Source of the DNA: Orthonyx spaldingii
Lineage: Eukaryota; Chordata; Aves; Passeriformes; Orthonychidae
Length of the DNA: 64,000 bases
Assembly (NCBI GenBank): GCA_013397795.1
Contig: VZTJ01003851.1
Span: 486,324 to 550,323 of the forward strand
Direction of reading: 5' to 3'
The position numbers and the translations under genes were made by a program. Below the pieces are notes generated by a model. That model was not told where the DNA came from and made no database searches. It saw nothing but the letters and a program-made list of their open reading frames with translations. Shown one piece after another: positions 13,165 through 25,566 of this stretch. The number at the start of each line of letters is the position of its first letter. Position 1 is the first letter of the stretch.

Positions 13165-14702
13165 TGTAGTGGTTTGAGTTCATTCACCTGAGTTTTTTGG
13201 CTAAACGCCAGCACACTTACCAGATTTTATTTAATTCTGCTGTGAGATAAGGATTAGGAGTAGGTAAAGCAGGCTCAAACTTTAAAGAATATAAAGAAAG
13301 TTTATTAACAGACCTAAAAGGAAGGAAAAAAAAAAATTAAGAACCAGAACAAAACCGTCAGAACACTTTTGCTCTTCCCACCTCTCCATTTTTTCAATGA
13401 GAATACAAAAAAACAACACTTTGACTTTCAGTCAGTTTACCACTTCTAAATTAGTCTTTCTTCAGTTCATTTAGGGAGAGGAGTTTTCTCCTGCTTTACC
13501 ATGTTGACTTCTCTACAAGAAATACAGTTCTTATGGTTTTCAGCCTCACAACTATCAGACACTCAGGAGAAAAAGATCTCTGCTTGTTTTGGAACGTCCC
13601 TCCCACACCAGTAGCTTTCCCACTGCTACTACGGTGGGTTATGACAGTTCATGGGGTGTTTTTTTAAGGATGAGTTGTTCTACTACTGCCGCAAAGAAAT
13701 CCCCTTCTTCTATGACTGGCAATGTAAATTTTCTTTGACCATTCCCCAGGACAAGGGAGCTGGATCACAGCTTCTTCTCTTCTCTGCTCAAACTTCTCAT
13801 CAGGCTGCAATTACTTCAATACCTACTTATCTTTACACAGATGCCTTGATTCACTGGCTGCACTGACTGCACGTGGAAGGTCACATCCCCCCTTGGACCA
13901 TTTTTCATATATTACAGGGAATATTTTAGCTTGGTCTCAATCATGGTTTCACAGAAGAATTTTCAGCTTCTCTTTTGTAGCACTACTCATGCTCCTTCCC
14001 TCTAAGCTTCAGCTCTGCTTCTCTCACTGACTTTGAGTCTCTATGCTGGGTTTTTGTAGGTGTCTTCATTCTTTTTCTATTTGTACAAGGGAGGATGGGT
14101 GTCTGCAAAGTTTATCTGGGTAATGAAGGAGTTAATTTCTTTCTTGGGCCTCTGTGACAGTCTCATAATTTTTTGCCGAATTATTTAAAAAAGTCTGAGC
14201 CGGGCTGCAGATGCAGTCAGTCAAGAGTCTCATTATCCTCGCTCTGCGAAGCTGACCTGGCCCGGAGGGAGCCGGCCCGGCCCCTGCCCAGCTCGGAGCA
14301 GGGGCCCGGCTCTGCCCACTGTAGTTAAAATGTTTTGCCCAGCAGCCAGAGAGCTCAGGCCTGGTCCTCCCCCACGTTTAGCGGCACTGCTGCAAACTTC
14401 CTTCCAAACCTCCCCCCCACTCCCCGGGGCGGGGGAAGGGCAAGTGCCCAGTCTTACCAGAGAGAGAAGCATAGGACTTGCTTCTCTGGCAGCAACAGGA
14501 CAGGAAAAGGGTTTTTTCTCAAGTGTATCTCTCTTAAATATGGTTTTTTTCCTGGAGGCAGAACAACTTTTAATTGGATTATATACCCATCAATACTCAA
14601 AACTAGCTGGTCACTGGCTCTGTTTCCCAGGAAGCAAGGTGCACTGCTTCCTGCACCACAGGTCACTTGCAAGACTGACCCTTCTTGGGCAAACCCATGA
14701 CA
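13165..14702 (-). mobile_element. Large solo LTR of an avian endogenous retrovirus
   Basis: The 1538-base element starts TGTAGTGG and ends CATGACA, the TGT...ACA form of retroviral LTRs. It is flanked by the same five bases, AAACC, at 13160-13164 and 14703-14707, as expected for a target-site duplication (5 bp suits ERVL- or ERVK-type integrases). The sequence resembles a long LTR family I recall from songbird genomes. The only good poly(A) signal is AATAAA on the minus strand (complement of 13301-13306), about 135 bases from the left end, which suggests minus orientation with U5 at the left. A GC-rich part (about 14200-14450) lies inside it and is not a gene CpG island. The 121- to 154-codon open frames within it are incidental. 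No gag, pol or env remnant adjoins it. Confidence 0.72.
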
Positions 14703-14707
14703 AAACC
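14703..14707. repeat. Right target-site duplication AAACC
   Basis: Directly follows the terminal CA of the LTR and is identical to 13160-13164. Confidence 0.6.
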
Positions 14708-14865
14708 CCAAACAGGGAACCCAGCCAAGCACAACATCAGATCCTAATCAGTGGCAAAGTCTGTAATGGGGTGCTAGCCACAAAACTAGGCTGAGGTGTT
14801 GATTTACCAAAATATGGGTATAGATCTAATATCAACACCCAATTCAGATGGACGAGAGGAAGTTC

Positions 14866-14871
14866 TTTATT
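14866..14871 (-). terminator. AATAAA poly(A) signal of the minus-strand LTR
   Basis: Complement of TTTATT, within the inferred R region and upstream of U5. Confidence 0.55.
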
Positions 14872-14939
14872 TTAATGGCCGGGCTGCTGCGTGGGATATT
14901 TCCCAAAGCCGCAGAGCGAAATCACAAAGCATTACAAAG

Positions 14940-14948
14940 TATATATAT
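14940..14948 (-). promoter_or_regulatory. TATA box of the minus-strand LTR
   Basis: TATATATA lies about 70 bases upstream of the minus-strand AATAAA signal. Confidence 0.5.
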
Positions 14949-15269
14949 TCACAAAAATTCAATACAAATGCATATTCATAACATTAACACCTCCCACTCC
15001 CCGCTTCGTATGATAATTAACTGAATATCCATTAAGCATGAGTGATTAGCTTTGTAAAATGAGTTGGGGTCGTATTAGAGAGGAGGGTCAGCAGAAGAGG
15101 AAGGAATACGTATCTTCCTCGCTGTGACCTCTTCACTCTGTGACCAAACACAATGAATTTGACCTGAAATACTTTTTCAATTCCTCCCTCTATTCAAGTG
15201 AATTTATAATTGAAAGATTTGTACCTGTGTGTTCTCCTTTAGATCTCATTAGGCCTAAGCACAGCTGAG

Positions 15270-18200
15270 CAAACACGGTAACAAGCAATCAATCCTTTAA
15301 TTTCAAAACCCCATAACTCTCTAGTTATTCATTAATGATTTTAATTAGTTACAGCTGGGCTTGCTTATTCATTTTTACCTAGTTTCTAACAAAATTAACT
15401 CTTTAACTAAAATTCTGTGTTTCAGTGTACATACCCATGGATGATATTCATTCTTGTTTCAGTGGTGTCAGGTATTAATGCCTACTTACCTTCTGTCACA
15501 GTTCCATGCTTTTCACTTGGTTTATAGATCCCAGTCTTAGCATACTGTTGCTTCAGCACAAAACCATCTGAAGTAAAAAAAGAATTTTTTACTCCAATGA
15601 TCGTAGGTAATCCTGCGACGTTTTGGTGACTTCTCAAGGTGCTTAGACCATTACTATCTTAGCAGGTTTGAACAACTTTTAGTATTTTCTCTCTGGAATG
15701 AATCAAATAAGCCCTAAAACCGTACTGTTACTGTCTCCTAAATCTTATTTTGTAACAGATACAGAGAAGGTTAGTCACAACAAAAGACGAAATACTCAGT
15801 TCTCAAAATTGATAGTTTACCAAATCAAGAGTGAAGAGGCTTTTAATTTGTTCATGACATACAATTACTACCAACCAGTAAACTATATAATCAAAATTCA
15901 ATAGCAGTAATACAAGTAAACTACAGTATTAGATGCTCAGACAATGTTAATAAACAGCTGCACATTTCTAACAACCTTTCTGCAATTAACCCTAAGAGCC
16001 ATACACACCCACACCCATGATTACAGAGGTACATACCACCCAAACAAAATTGCCCACACCATTGTGGCTCTCATTTTTGTGGAAGATGTGCATTGTTCTT
16101 TGATAAAATGTGTAAGCAGACAATGCAAAAGACTGTGCAATATAGGTGTTTCAGCAAAGACCCATCAACATTTAGAGTGCTGACATCTGGAGGCCTTATA
16201 CATTTTTTAGAAGAGATTAAATTTGAATGAGTCCTGGAATTGTAATGGTGGCATGGGGTAGAGCAAAGAGGACTTCTAATTTGCTGGAGGTGTTTGCTTT
16301 TTCCTTAGGAGAAGTCAAACTTTTATTGTTATTAAAGAAATTACTTAAACACTACTGTGTTAAATCAGAATGGTTCATAAAAAGATTCCTTTAGGCAAAA
16401 TGCATTTCTTACCGTGAAGCTCACTTTGGTATTTGATGTTCTGATTTCAAAAAAGTAAAAGGGATTGCTGGGTTTGTTTTTTTTCCTACCACTCATCTAC
16501 TGGTACAGTCTCTTGTACACAATGGTGTTTTTCTTCCTGAAAAGCGCTAATTTAACTTTATTGTATAATATGATGAATCCAGCTAACATTTTTTGTTTGT
16601 TGCCCAAGATTTATTTTTAAACTGGCTGAGCCTTGCAATGTCTTGCTTTGTACTCTATGTGCTTTGAAAACCTGTGTAAGGATCAACTGAAGAAAACAAA
16701 GCAAAATGACCTTGACCATTATAAAATCCTGCTTTTATGAAAGTACCACTTTGATATCACAAATGTCCAGTAGAAAAACAGTAGTCAAGGTTTCAGAAAA
16801 AGAGAAGGTTTTATAGGCTTATAGAGATGGTTAATTGCAATAATACCTCAATTTACTTTGCAGAACTTACTAAACTTACACAAAAGTTGTATTCTCTTTC
16901 TGTTCTGAAGATTCTTTGAAATCATTTTAATGATACAGTTCAGTGATAAGAATTGAACTAAAGTTGATGATGGCAAAATTTGGAAATATTTAATGTCAAT
17001 CAGTGCAAAACCACACTCCAGGATCTCACTACTAGAGAATAAATCTACCCATAGAAAATAGAACACGAGGCACTGTAGGAAAATCCAGTAACAAAAAGAT
17101 AATTAATTTCTTAAAACTGGCAGTGAAAATCTACCACTTGTGTGTTTATTGTCTTATAATATTTATTGTCAATATAGAGAGACAGTGCAATAACAAGGCA
17201 AGCAATAGCCATGGAGGTAGGATATGTTCTTACAAAGCAAAGAAACCTTGTCTTGATCTGTTCTGAGCAGGCAGTAAAGACTTGAAGTGGCATAAAATGT
17301 TTTTTGATTGCTTTTCATGTTGTAAGGCTTTGCATTTTCTGCTGTCTTTTGGAAAAACACTCAAATATTATGAAAAGAGGGAGTGAAAATAAATAAAGAT
17401 CAAAATACAATCTGAAATAGACTGTGGCTATGGCATTTCTGTTCTGAGAAGCAAAATATGAAATAATAATAAAATATAATCAAGAAGCATTGCACCTTAT
17501 AGAAATTTCAATTTCTAGATGAAAGAAGTCTACAGGTGGGTATCCAAACAAAAGAAATCTTTTAAAGTTCACTAAGTGTGATGAATGAGTTCTTATGAGT
17601 AGATTGTATGAGTGCCTATTTATGTTATATAACTAATTTCACCACTGTGTTTGAAGTATGATCTTTTTTATGAACTTAGCCTCCTAAGAAGTGTGTTTTT
17701 TTTAGCAGAACTGCAATTCACTAGGCAGTAGGGCACATTCTGTAGATACATTACCTGTGTCCTATAATAAATGTAATGATTTTCATGGTTCTAGGCCAAG
17801 CAATCAGTAAACACATGGATAATTTAAAATCAAAACAGTTTCTGGAAAAAGTTCTTGAGCAAAGAATATGGTTTTAAATTCCTCACTTCTGGGCTCTGAC
17901 TCGGCATTTTATTTCTTTTTGCATTCCAAAGGCTATAGGAAAACTCATGAGACCTCCTTGCTTCCTTGGAAAGGAAAGGAAAATATCACCTCCATAGAAT
18001 TGCTATGCCTAAAAATAGCTTCCATTGAAAGAAATGTAATGAAACATACAAAAGTTATCTCACATTTATAGTGTATATATCTACTAAAAATATTGAAATA
18101 ATTCAGGTTTCCTGTGGGGGCAAACCCAGAAGTTTTTCTGAAAATATTTCAAAGTTTACTGAGTGAATAAAACCTCATACAAACTGGATCACGAAATACA

Positions 18201-19283
18201 TACGACACTGACAAAATTCGTATTTTCCCAGGGTTTATTTCCCACTCTGGTAAGCCCTCATTACAAATGCCTTTGCTTTGTATATGGCACCATAAGAGCC
18301 TGATGACCTTTTTCAAAAAACTAACAGCTCATTCTTGCAAATAGAATCAGTGTGCTAACCCAGCTGTCACAAACAAGGCTTTCCTCTAGCTTCCTAATGG
18401 GAACAATTTCTCTTGCTTGTTTTACAGCAACATGCAGAATAATTAACGCAGTTTTGTTTAACAAATTAATTGCAAAACATTTCATAACATCAGCATTTAC
18501 AAGTGGAATATTTAGGTTACAAAATATTTCACAGATAATGGCTACTTAATAATTAGAAATATTTAGCTGTTACTACTGACTTCCTCTCATGGTGAACGCA
18601 GGTATTCATGAGACAAAACAACCTTTGGGATGCAAATAACAATATACCACCCCCAGCCATACATGAAAAGCCAAGCTGCTACCTGGATTCTCTATATTAG
18701 TGTTCATATTATCCCTATATGTCCTCCATATAGTATTGCAAGGAGGGTTAAAATCATCAGTTAGAAGAATATAGGTTCAGTTACAAGGACAGGACCTCTT
18801 CCACTCACTTTTATGATTGTCTTTAATTCTGCCTTATAAATATTATTGTCTGAGCCACAGACTGGAAAATAATAAACCATATCAGGGAGGGAGTAGAGAT
18901 TTATTCTTTACTTTGAAAATAACTTTGGAGTTGTAAAATATTGGCACAATGCAACCAATAAGCCATGTAATAAACAGAGGGCATCTACATTGTGAAATTC
19001 CATTGCTTAGAATATCCAATATAGACTAGAAATAGTACTTAGTGCACCCAAGACTGTGGACTCTACAAAATGATATTAAAAATATTTTTAACTTTAATCT
19101 GAACCTAAATATCCCTGTTGCTCATTACTCTACAATACAGATATTAAATAAGGCTACTCATTCCAGATTAGTTTAGATTAGTCCAGATTTCTGTTAAGGA
19201 ATATATGAACTTTGACAACAAACTAGCATGCACTCACACACACATAAAGGCAAGGAAAGATCTCGAAGAATAACTTCTGAACT
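15270..19283. other. Unique AT-rich DNA, no gene seen
   Basis: No domain-bearing frame, RNA gene or known repeat was recognised. All open frames are short and without family resemblance. Confidence 0.55.
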
Positions 19284-19475
19284 ATTCCAACCTCCCTACT
19301 AAGGCAGGGTACCCTAGAACATGTTGCTGAGGATTGATGGCTTTTGAATATCTCCAGAGAAGGAGAACTTCACAACAATTCTGGGTGAGCTGTTCCAGTT
19401 CTGTCACTCCTCTGTCACTCTCACAGTGAAGTTCTTCCTCATGTTCAAGTGGAACTTCCTGTGTTTCGAGATGGA
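19284..19475 (-). mobile_element. CR1 LINE fragment, 3' region
   Basis: The plus-strand text contains blocks typical of reverse-complemented avian CR1: TTTTGAATATCTCCAGAGA, a GAGCTGTTCCAGT-like block and AAGTTCTTCCTCATGTTCA. The element therefore lies on the minus strand. Its 3' tail repeats are missing at the left, and homology stops near 19475, where an A/C-rich insertion follows. Many substitutions and small indels indicate an old copy. Confidence 0.85.
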
Positions 19476-22279
19476 AAAAAACCAAAAAAACAACCAAACA
19501 AAAACCAACCAAATCCCAGTTGTTGCACATGTAAGTTCTGAGCTCCTAAAACTACGTTTTTCAAGGGCACACCTGACTACAGCAGCTGAGCTGTTGCGGT
19601 CCTGGTGTCAGGCAGTCTGTATTGAAGCTCTCACTTCAAAAACGTCTTCAAACTTAATTCGTTTAACAGACATCTTTGGTGTTTCTTCATTGCCCTACTG
19701 CTCATATTTAATACACTGCCTTAAGAATGTCCATGTGACATGTGATAGCAATAGTTACTGCTTGACAGCTATGATGCATTTTAGAGAAACCATTATAAAG
19801 CATTTTAGAGAAAACCACAGATTTTTGGATCTATCTTTCCCACTCACAAGATATCTTTTTGTAAATTCTCCTTCCTCCCCTCATTTCTCCCAGTTCCAAA
19901 TAACCCTGGAGGTCAGAGGGACACTTTTCCATGGCTTTTAGTCCCTAACAGGCTTCCTCTAAGCAAAGCACTCCTAGCTATTACTTACCTGCCATTCAAA
20001 GATGGAAATCTTAACCAGTGATTTTCACATGTTCTCCTAAAAGCCCCATTGCAGATCCTCTATGTGCAGGCATCTTTAGGAAGCTGCTCAAAGGGCTGCT
20101 GCTCACCAGCACATTGAGGACCTTTCTGTATTAGGGCTGCAGGTCGATTCTTCCGGGATGAAATTCAGCTGGGAAATACAGGGAAGGGCTGGATAAATAT
20201 CAATTCTCAAAGGCAAATTCTACTCCACCTCATCTTACTGTCTCCAGCAAATACACTAGTGGTTTTTAAGACATTCTGACTGGAAAAGTGTGGGAAGCCA
20301 TAATTGTTTTAGTGTTTTATGTGGGGGGATGCTCATATGTTTGAGCATATGTAGTTTGAAGGGTATGAAAATTAATCCATAGCTGGAGGTAATCTAATTT
20401 CATTACTGCTTTCTGAAATTTTCTAGAGACAAATATTTACTTAGAGTTTTAAAAGTCAGTGACTGAATTATGGTAACTGCTCTTTGGATTTGCTGTCCTT
20501 AATATGTTTGTCATTTGAGTAGTGGTTCAACAAAATAAACAAATAAAATTAAAATCCAAAGCCATTCTGTTTTGTCTCCCATAGTAGTAACACTACATCA
20601 CTTCATTCATCCTATTTTTTCTGAAATGAGCATGCTTATACCATTACAAAAGGAGCAAAATGTTCAGTGCAAACAAACAAAATCAATCAGCTGAAGCAGA
20701 TAACTCCTGGTTTGCACTCAGAGAAGGGCACGGAGCATTAGGTCATTTTACAAAGGAAAGATGAAAACAAATCATCACCAATCAGAAGAGAAAATATCAT
20801 AATAAATGAGAAACACTGCTGCTACTATAGCACTGCTATAATTTAATAAGTGACACAAAACTTTAATTTTCCTACAACAAGAGTGAAGTGAGGAGATGCC
20901 CATCTTTTTTAGATATGACTTCTGTGAAACACAAAGATTGTAGGATATTGCTCATGGGGAGAGCCTGGAAGCGCAGGTGTATGGAGAGGGAATCATTGTG
21001 ATGAGGGGAATGTGTTATAGTACATTAGCTGGAGGAGCTCATCCTCAAAATTGAAGACTCAAGTCTTGAACGAGGTATGGCATGCAGTGAAAGTAAACAG
21101 GTAAAAAGTGCTGCTAAGAAGAAATTATATTTTCCACCAATGTTAAAAGCTAGTGGTTTCTAACATGAGTTGATTTCCTTTGAAATATTTATTTGTACAC
21201 TTATTAGATTTGTATATGGCTGTGGAAGATGCTGCTTTGATCTTGTGTTTTTCCTGATTTTAGACTCATAGGTCTGTCTTGGTTCATAGTAGTACACTTG
21301 GGAAGACATAATAGGAAATATGAAGCAAATAACCATCTCCCACGTGGTTCCAATTGTAATAGTATCTGAACAGGTCACTATCTTAAATACATTTGTCAAA
21401 GACTTTATCAATGACAGATCAAGGACTCCATCATGAATTTTCAAGACCCTTGCTAGAGCATTGTAGGTTATGTGGCTGATAGTCCACACCAGCAAGAAAC
21501 AGAGCAGATAAGACTGTGTAAAATTCTGTCATAACAAGCGCACTTTACAGATAGTAGGCGTGTACTGGATCACATGGAAATTCTCCTCTGACCTTGGTGA
21601 GGTGGGCCTATCTATAGTATTCAGTCAAGTTGCAGAATAGGGTCCTAAGGAAAATAAATTATGAACAAGGACTGGCTGCAACTTTAAAACCAGGTAATCT
21701 GAAAAGCATCTGGTTTTAGGCAGAAAAATCCCATCCATCAACCAACAGAGGTTTTGCTTAAGGCTTGTTTTAAAGGCAAATTCCAATGAGTCATTCACCA
21801 GCAAAAACCCACAATCTCTTCAAAATATCATCTGCATAAGAAAGAAGGTTAAACAATATCCAAAAATTTACTATGTAGACACTTCAGATCACTGAGTAAA
21901 ATTTTGGTTGATAATAAATAATTGGCCATTGCTAGAAAAACAATGTGGTAACCAGCCATGTTCTGTTAACATAGTACATATGCCAAAGCGTGATCTGAGC
22001 CCTGAAGGCATCCATGCCCTCTCTCTAGACACAGACCATCTAGGGATATTTCTGATTAAAATGGGGATTTGCAGATGATTACATACAGAAGCATCAGCAA
22101 CAGTTAATCCAAACAGGGAAAGATAAAGTTGTATCAAAGTTCAAAAATGCAAATTTGTGTATCTGATATACCTACATAAAATAGAACTAAACAAATGCTT
22201 CCAGTTTCAATTTAAGTCTTTTGAGTTGCTCTAGAACTTGCTTGCCAAATTTGCATCTGTATAAATAGATTGTATTTGC
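19476..22279. other. Unique DNA; small imperfect tandem duplication
   Basis: A frame of 171 codons (19426-19941, plus) begins inside the antisense CR1 and has no recognisable domain, so I do not call it a gene. Two near-identical blocks (GCATTTTAGAGAAACCA at 19776 and a close copy at 19800) form a 24-bp period. Confidence 0.5.
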
Positions 22280-23235
22280 ATGAATAAGAAGGTCTTGCTT
22301 CATCTCTGCCTACCTGCAGGCTCATGCATGTATTCAGTCCCTGTTGTCAGTGCTCCTGAGGGAAGCAGAGCCATGAGGGGGATGAGCTGGGAGACAAGTG
22401 TGTCACCAGGGCAGGCTGTGCCCTCTCCACCTCTCCACTGGACCAAGGCCAGGGAAACCATACACACAGCCTCTCCTGGGGATACCAGGAAGGATGATAG
22501 ATGAACCCAGTCCCAGACAGGAATCTCAGGAAAGAATTAAAGGAGATGCCTGAAAACAGGAGTAGAGTCAAGGGTACCTACATCAGGTCTAGGACCAATC
22601 CCAGCAGAGTAGCCAGTGAGTCCAGCCAGCAGAGACAGGACCAAGCATAAGTACTCTGAAACACAGCTTGGGCAAGGAGGAGGTGCCCAGCCTGAAGTCA
22701 AAGAGCCCAGACCAATGTGTATAATCCTGTAGGGATGTTCAGGCTGATGCCAGCATCTATTGGTGTGTTCAGAGCTGTGACAGTCTTTGAGTTTTCCTAT
22801 TCATCCAGCATATTCCCATGTGACTAATTGTACAGTAACAGGCAAAAAAATTTCTCCTGCACATATAGAAATTATTGATTGGAGTAAGTGAACTTGCTTG
22901 ATCCATCCTGCCGGACTCCCACAAGGGCACCATTTGCCCATTGTGCCAGAGCTCCATTTAGGCTCAAACCTGGGTACCTGGTGGGGTTCAGCACCTTGGT
23001 CTTTCTTGGACACAGTGCCCCAGTCAGAGTAATCACTGTCCCTGCCCTGTTGCCAGCTCCAGGAGCAGCCCACTCGTGCTGTTTACAGACACAAAATCAC
23101 AGTGGTCTGCAGCATGATGTGTCTGACTGGGAGTGGTCCAGATGTCATTGCTGAGAAATGTAAGAGTAGAGCTGATCCAGACCCCAAGATCTCAGCCAAC
23201 AGGGGTGGTGGAAGTTAGAGAGGCTTATTGCAGAA
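22280..23235. other. GC-richer block, unclassified, possibly repeat-derived
   Basis: This roughly 950-base block is clearly richer in GC than its AT-rich flanks and changes character abruptly at both ends. Open frames occur on both strands but resemble no known protein. The sharp compositional edges and TTATTGCA-type text near the right end resemble parts of avian LTRs. I found no paired termini or target duplication, so the class is open. Confidence 0.4.
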
Positions 23236-23316
23236 TGCAAAAAATTAATTTACTTCTACAATAATTAGCCCAGGTAAAGCAGAGATCATGCTAGTCATCA
23301 GTTCCAGAAAAGGTTC

Positions 23317-23343
23317 AAAATAAAAATAAATAAATAAATAAAT
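23317..23343. repeat. (AAAT)n microsatellite
   Basis: About six TAAA/AAAT units in a row. Confidence 0.9.
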
Positions 23344-25430
23344 TGATTGACTAGAAATTTTAACTATTCCCCAAAATTGTGGTTCTTTCTCTTTCCACTG
23401 CCTACAGAGAAAATTTGAAATGTTTTCCACAGATGTAGGGATATGTAGTATAGGTATACTGTAGTATGTTAGAAAATGATATGGAACAGTAGGAGATTTG
23501 TGGAGTGAAGTACCTGATGCTGAGGAGCTGATATGTTCTCTGTGTCTATTTGGGGGATTTTGTGTGGCTTGGTCCTAGTCTCACTGTTAGGAACATACAT
23601 TGGCATGTCTACCATTAGCAGGTGTAGTTTTAGGTGCATTCTTGGAATAATCTCTTGCTGCAGCTTAAAAAGTCCATTTTTGTGCTCGGAGGCTGCTCTG
23701 TAATATGAACAAACGCTCCATAAATTCTGGAAAACTGGGAGATTTGTTCCAAATGAGCACTAATGATCTGAACTAAGACACTAGTATGTATGTTTCCATA
23801 GCTGTAAAAGGTGGATGAGATTTATCCCACTCTTACAGACACAGTGTCACATATTGTTTTTCTAGTTGATCTCAAAGTAGTCAAATTTCTGCTCTACTGA
23901 AGTGTTACCTGCAGACACAGGTAGATTAGATATCAGTGCCTTTACAAAACCCATTTTCTAAACAATTGCATTTAGTTTAGTACTGCAGTCTCTGTGCACC
24001 TGTACAATGGGAGCCAAATTCTTACAAATAATAATTTTAAAAAAGATCCCACTCTCTTATTTCTTTCATACTGTTTCTTTAGTATGATTGACTAAGATGT
24101 AGAAGCAGAGGTGAGACTCTCATCTTTTGGAAATCAGTTCTAAAAAACTGCTCTTCCAATATCATCCAAATGTACTTTCTTATTAATTTTCCCAACTTTG
24201 TTTTCTTGTTTCCTGCATTTTAAAAAATGAACATTTATTCATTTATATTAAATAATTTCTTTTTATTATCATTCCTATGGTACATTATTAAAATGGCCTA
24301 ATTGTATTATATCATATTATACTATTCTAATAATATTTAATGCAATTTCATCAAAGCCCCTGATGTACCAAAAACATACCAAAATAGTCACAGAAACACA
24401 TCCACATATATGCAATAAAATAAAAGCAATTTGTCCACACAGTAAAGGGAATTTTTGAACTGAATCAGTTGCCTGTGCAGCCATGTGGGAGGAGTCCTAA
24501 TTCATTTGGTGTCTTAGAAGACTTGTTCTTTTCCGTTTTCCTTGCTATAATATAGAAACCCCATTATTCTTTGAACAGGGAAATGCAGCAGTGAATTACA
24601 TTTGATAGCATTCCCAGTTGTCTTCATCTGACAATACTTTTAGTGGAGTGAGTACTTGTTGGGGAACTCCCTGTTTGGCAGAAACCACTTTATATGACAG
24701 GGAATAACACAGCCAGGAAGAAGGGAAGGAAGTCATACTTTTCTGAACTAAGGAAAATGCAACTCTACCTTTTTTATATAATCTCTTCACTCTCACATTT
24801 CATTCTGCTCACACTTCAGATGTTCCTTGAAGGTTTATTCTCAGGATTTGCATTTCTGGAAAAGAGGCCTTGAATATTGACATCCCAAACTTGAAACAAC
24901 TCCTATTATTTAGTCCTTTTAAAATCAGTATTGTCTTCTTCAGTGAGTCTTTCTAGCAAGCATGGGAAAGAATGCTGGAATTTTCTTCCAGAAAATGTGA
25001 TAGGAGTTTATTTAACTAAACAATGCTGATGGATGTGTAGGATTTTCTTAAAACAGCCGGATATCTAAGGTGTGGATTGAAATATTTAGTATTTCCATTG
25101 TAAAGTCAGATTTGACATTGACATCCATGCACACCAGACAATGCCCCCTTTCAAAATTCTGGCAACAGTTGTATTTAGCTTATGTTGACTGTTTTGCACA
25201 CAATTGAAATCATAAATATAACTGCAACTAATAGCAAGATCCTTCATGTTGGGGCTTTTTTCCCACTAGCTAGTATTTTATATAACAAAGAGATTTAAGA
25301 TTAAAAAAATATTTTTACTTCCATTAAATAAAATGAAGATGTTTTAGTGCACCAACCAGCTTAAACAAAGCTAAGTCTTAAAAATGTAGAGATCTATGAA
25401 TATTTTCTCTTTACTGTTTGTTAAGATATT
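23344..25430. other. Unique AT-rich DNA, no gene seen
   Basis: Nothing recognised beyond a very AT-rich patch near 24220-24340. Confidence 0.55.
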
Positions 25431-25566
25431 AAAAAAACAAAGCCAAAACAAATTAAAAAAAAAAAAAAACAAAACAAAAAAGCCAAAAACAACAGCAGCA
25501 ACAACAACAACAACAAAAAAACAAAAACCAAAGAACAGCAAAACAAAAAAAAACAAAACCAAAAAC
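25431..25566. repeat. A-rich low-complexity tract with (CAA)n
   Basis: About 136 bases of A with scattered C and G, including a CAA run at about 25490-25516. The minus-strand frame across it codes mostly phenylalanine and valine and is an artefact of the tract. Confidence 0.9.

Larger units (their letters stand above)
14796..15263 (-). mobile_element. Solo LTR, minus strand, with visible U3-R-U5 signals
   Basis: Read on the minus strand the element starts TGTGCTTAGG and ends AAATCAACA. It has a TATATATA box (complement of 14940-14948), then a GC-richer R region, an AATAAA signal (complement of 14866-14871) and about 70 bases of U5. That order and spacing is what an LTR promoter and polyadenylation unit needs. 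The six bases GCTGAG occur at 14790-14795 and 15264-15269. The left copy is separated from the TG end by one extra G, so the duplication is imperfect by one base. A 6-bp duplication would suit a class II (ERVK or alpharetrovirus-like) integrase. I see no primer-binding site on the left and no polypurine tract on the right, so it is probably a solo LTR. Confidence 0.62.

Noticed and set aside
14200..14450. GC-rich patch resembling a CpG-island promoter
   Set aside because: Fully inside the LTR bounded by AAACC duplications, with no adjoining exon.
14330..14794. 154-codon and overlapping 121-codon plus-strand frames
   Set aside because: They lie mostly inside the LTR at 13165-14702, where GC richness lowers stop density.
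19426..19941. 171-codon plus-strand open frame, the longest of the window
   Set aside because: It starts inside antisense CR1, contains a Lys/Asn/Gln-rich stretch from an A-rich insertion and has no domain.
25371..25562. Phe/Val-rich minus-strand frame resembling a membrane peptide
   Set aside because: It is the translation of an A-rich and CAA low-complexity tract.
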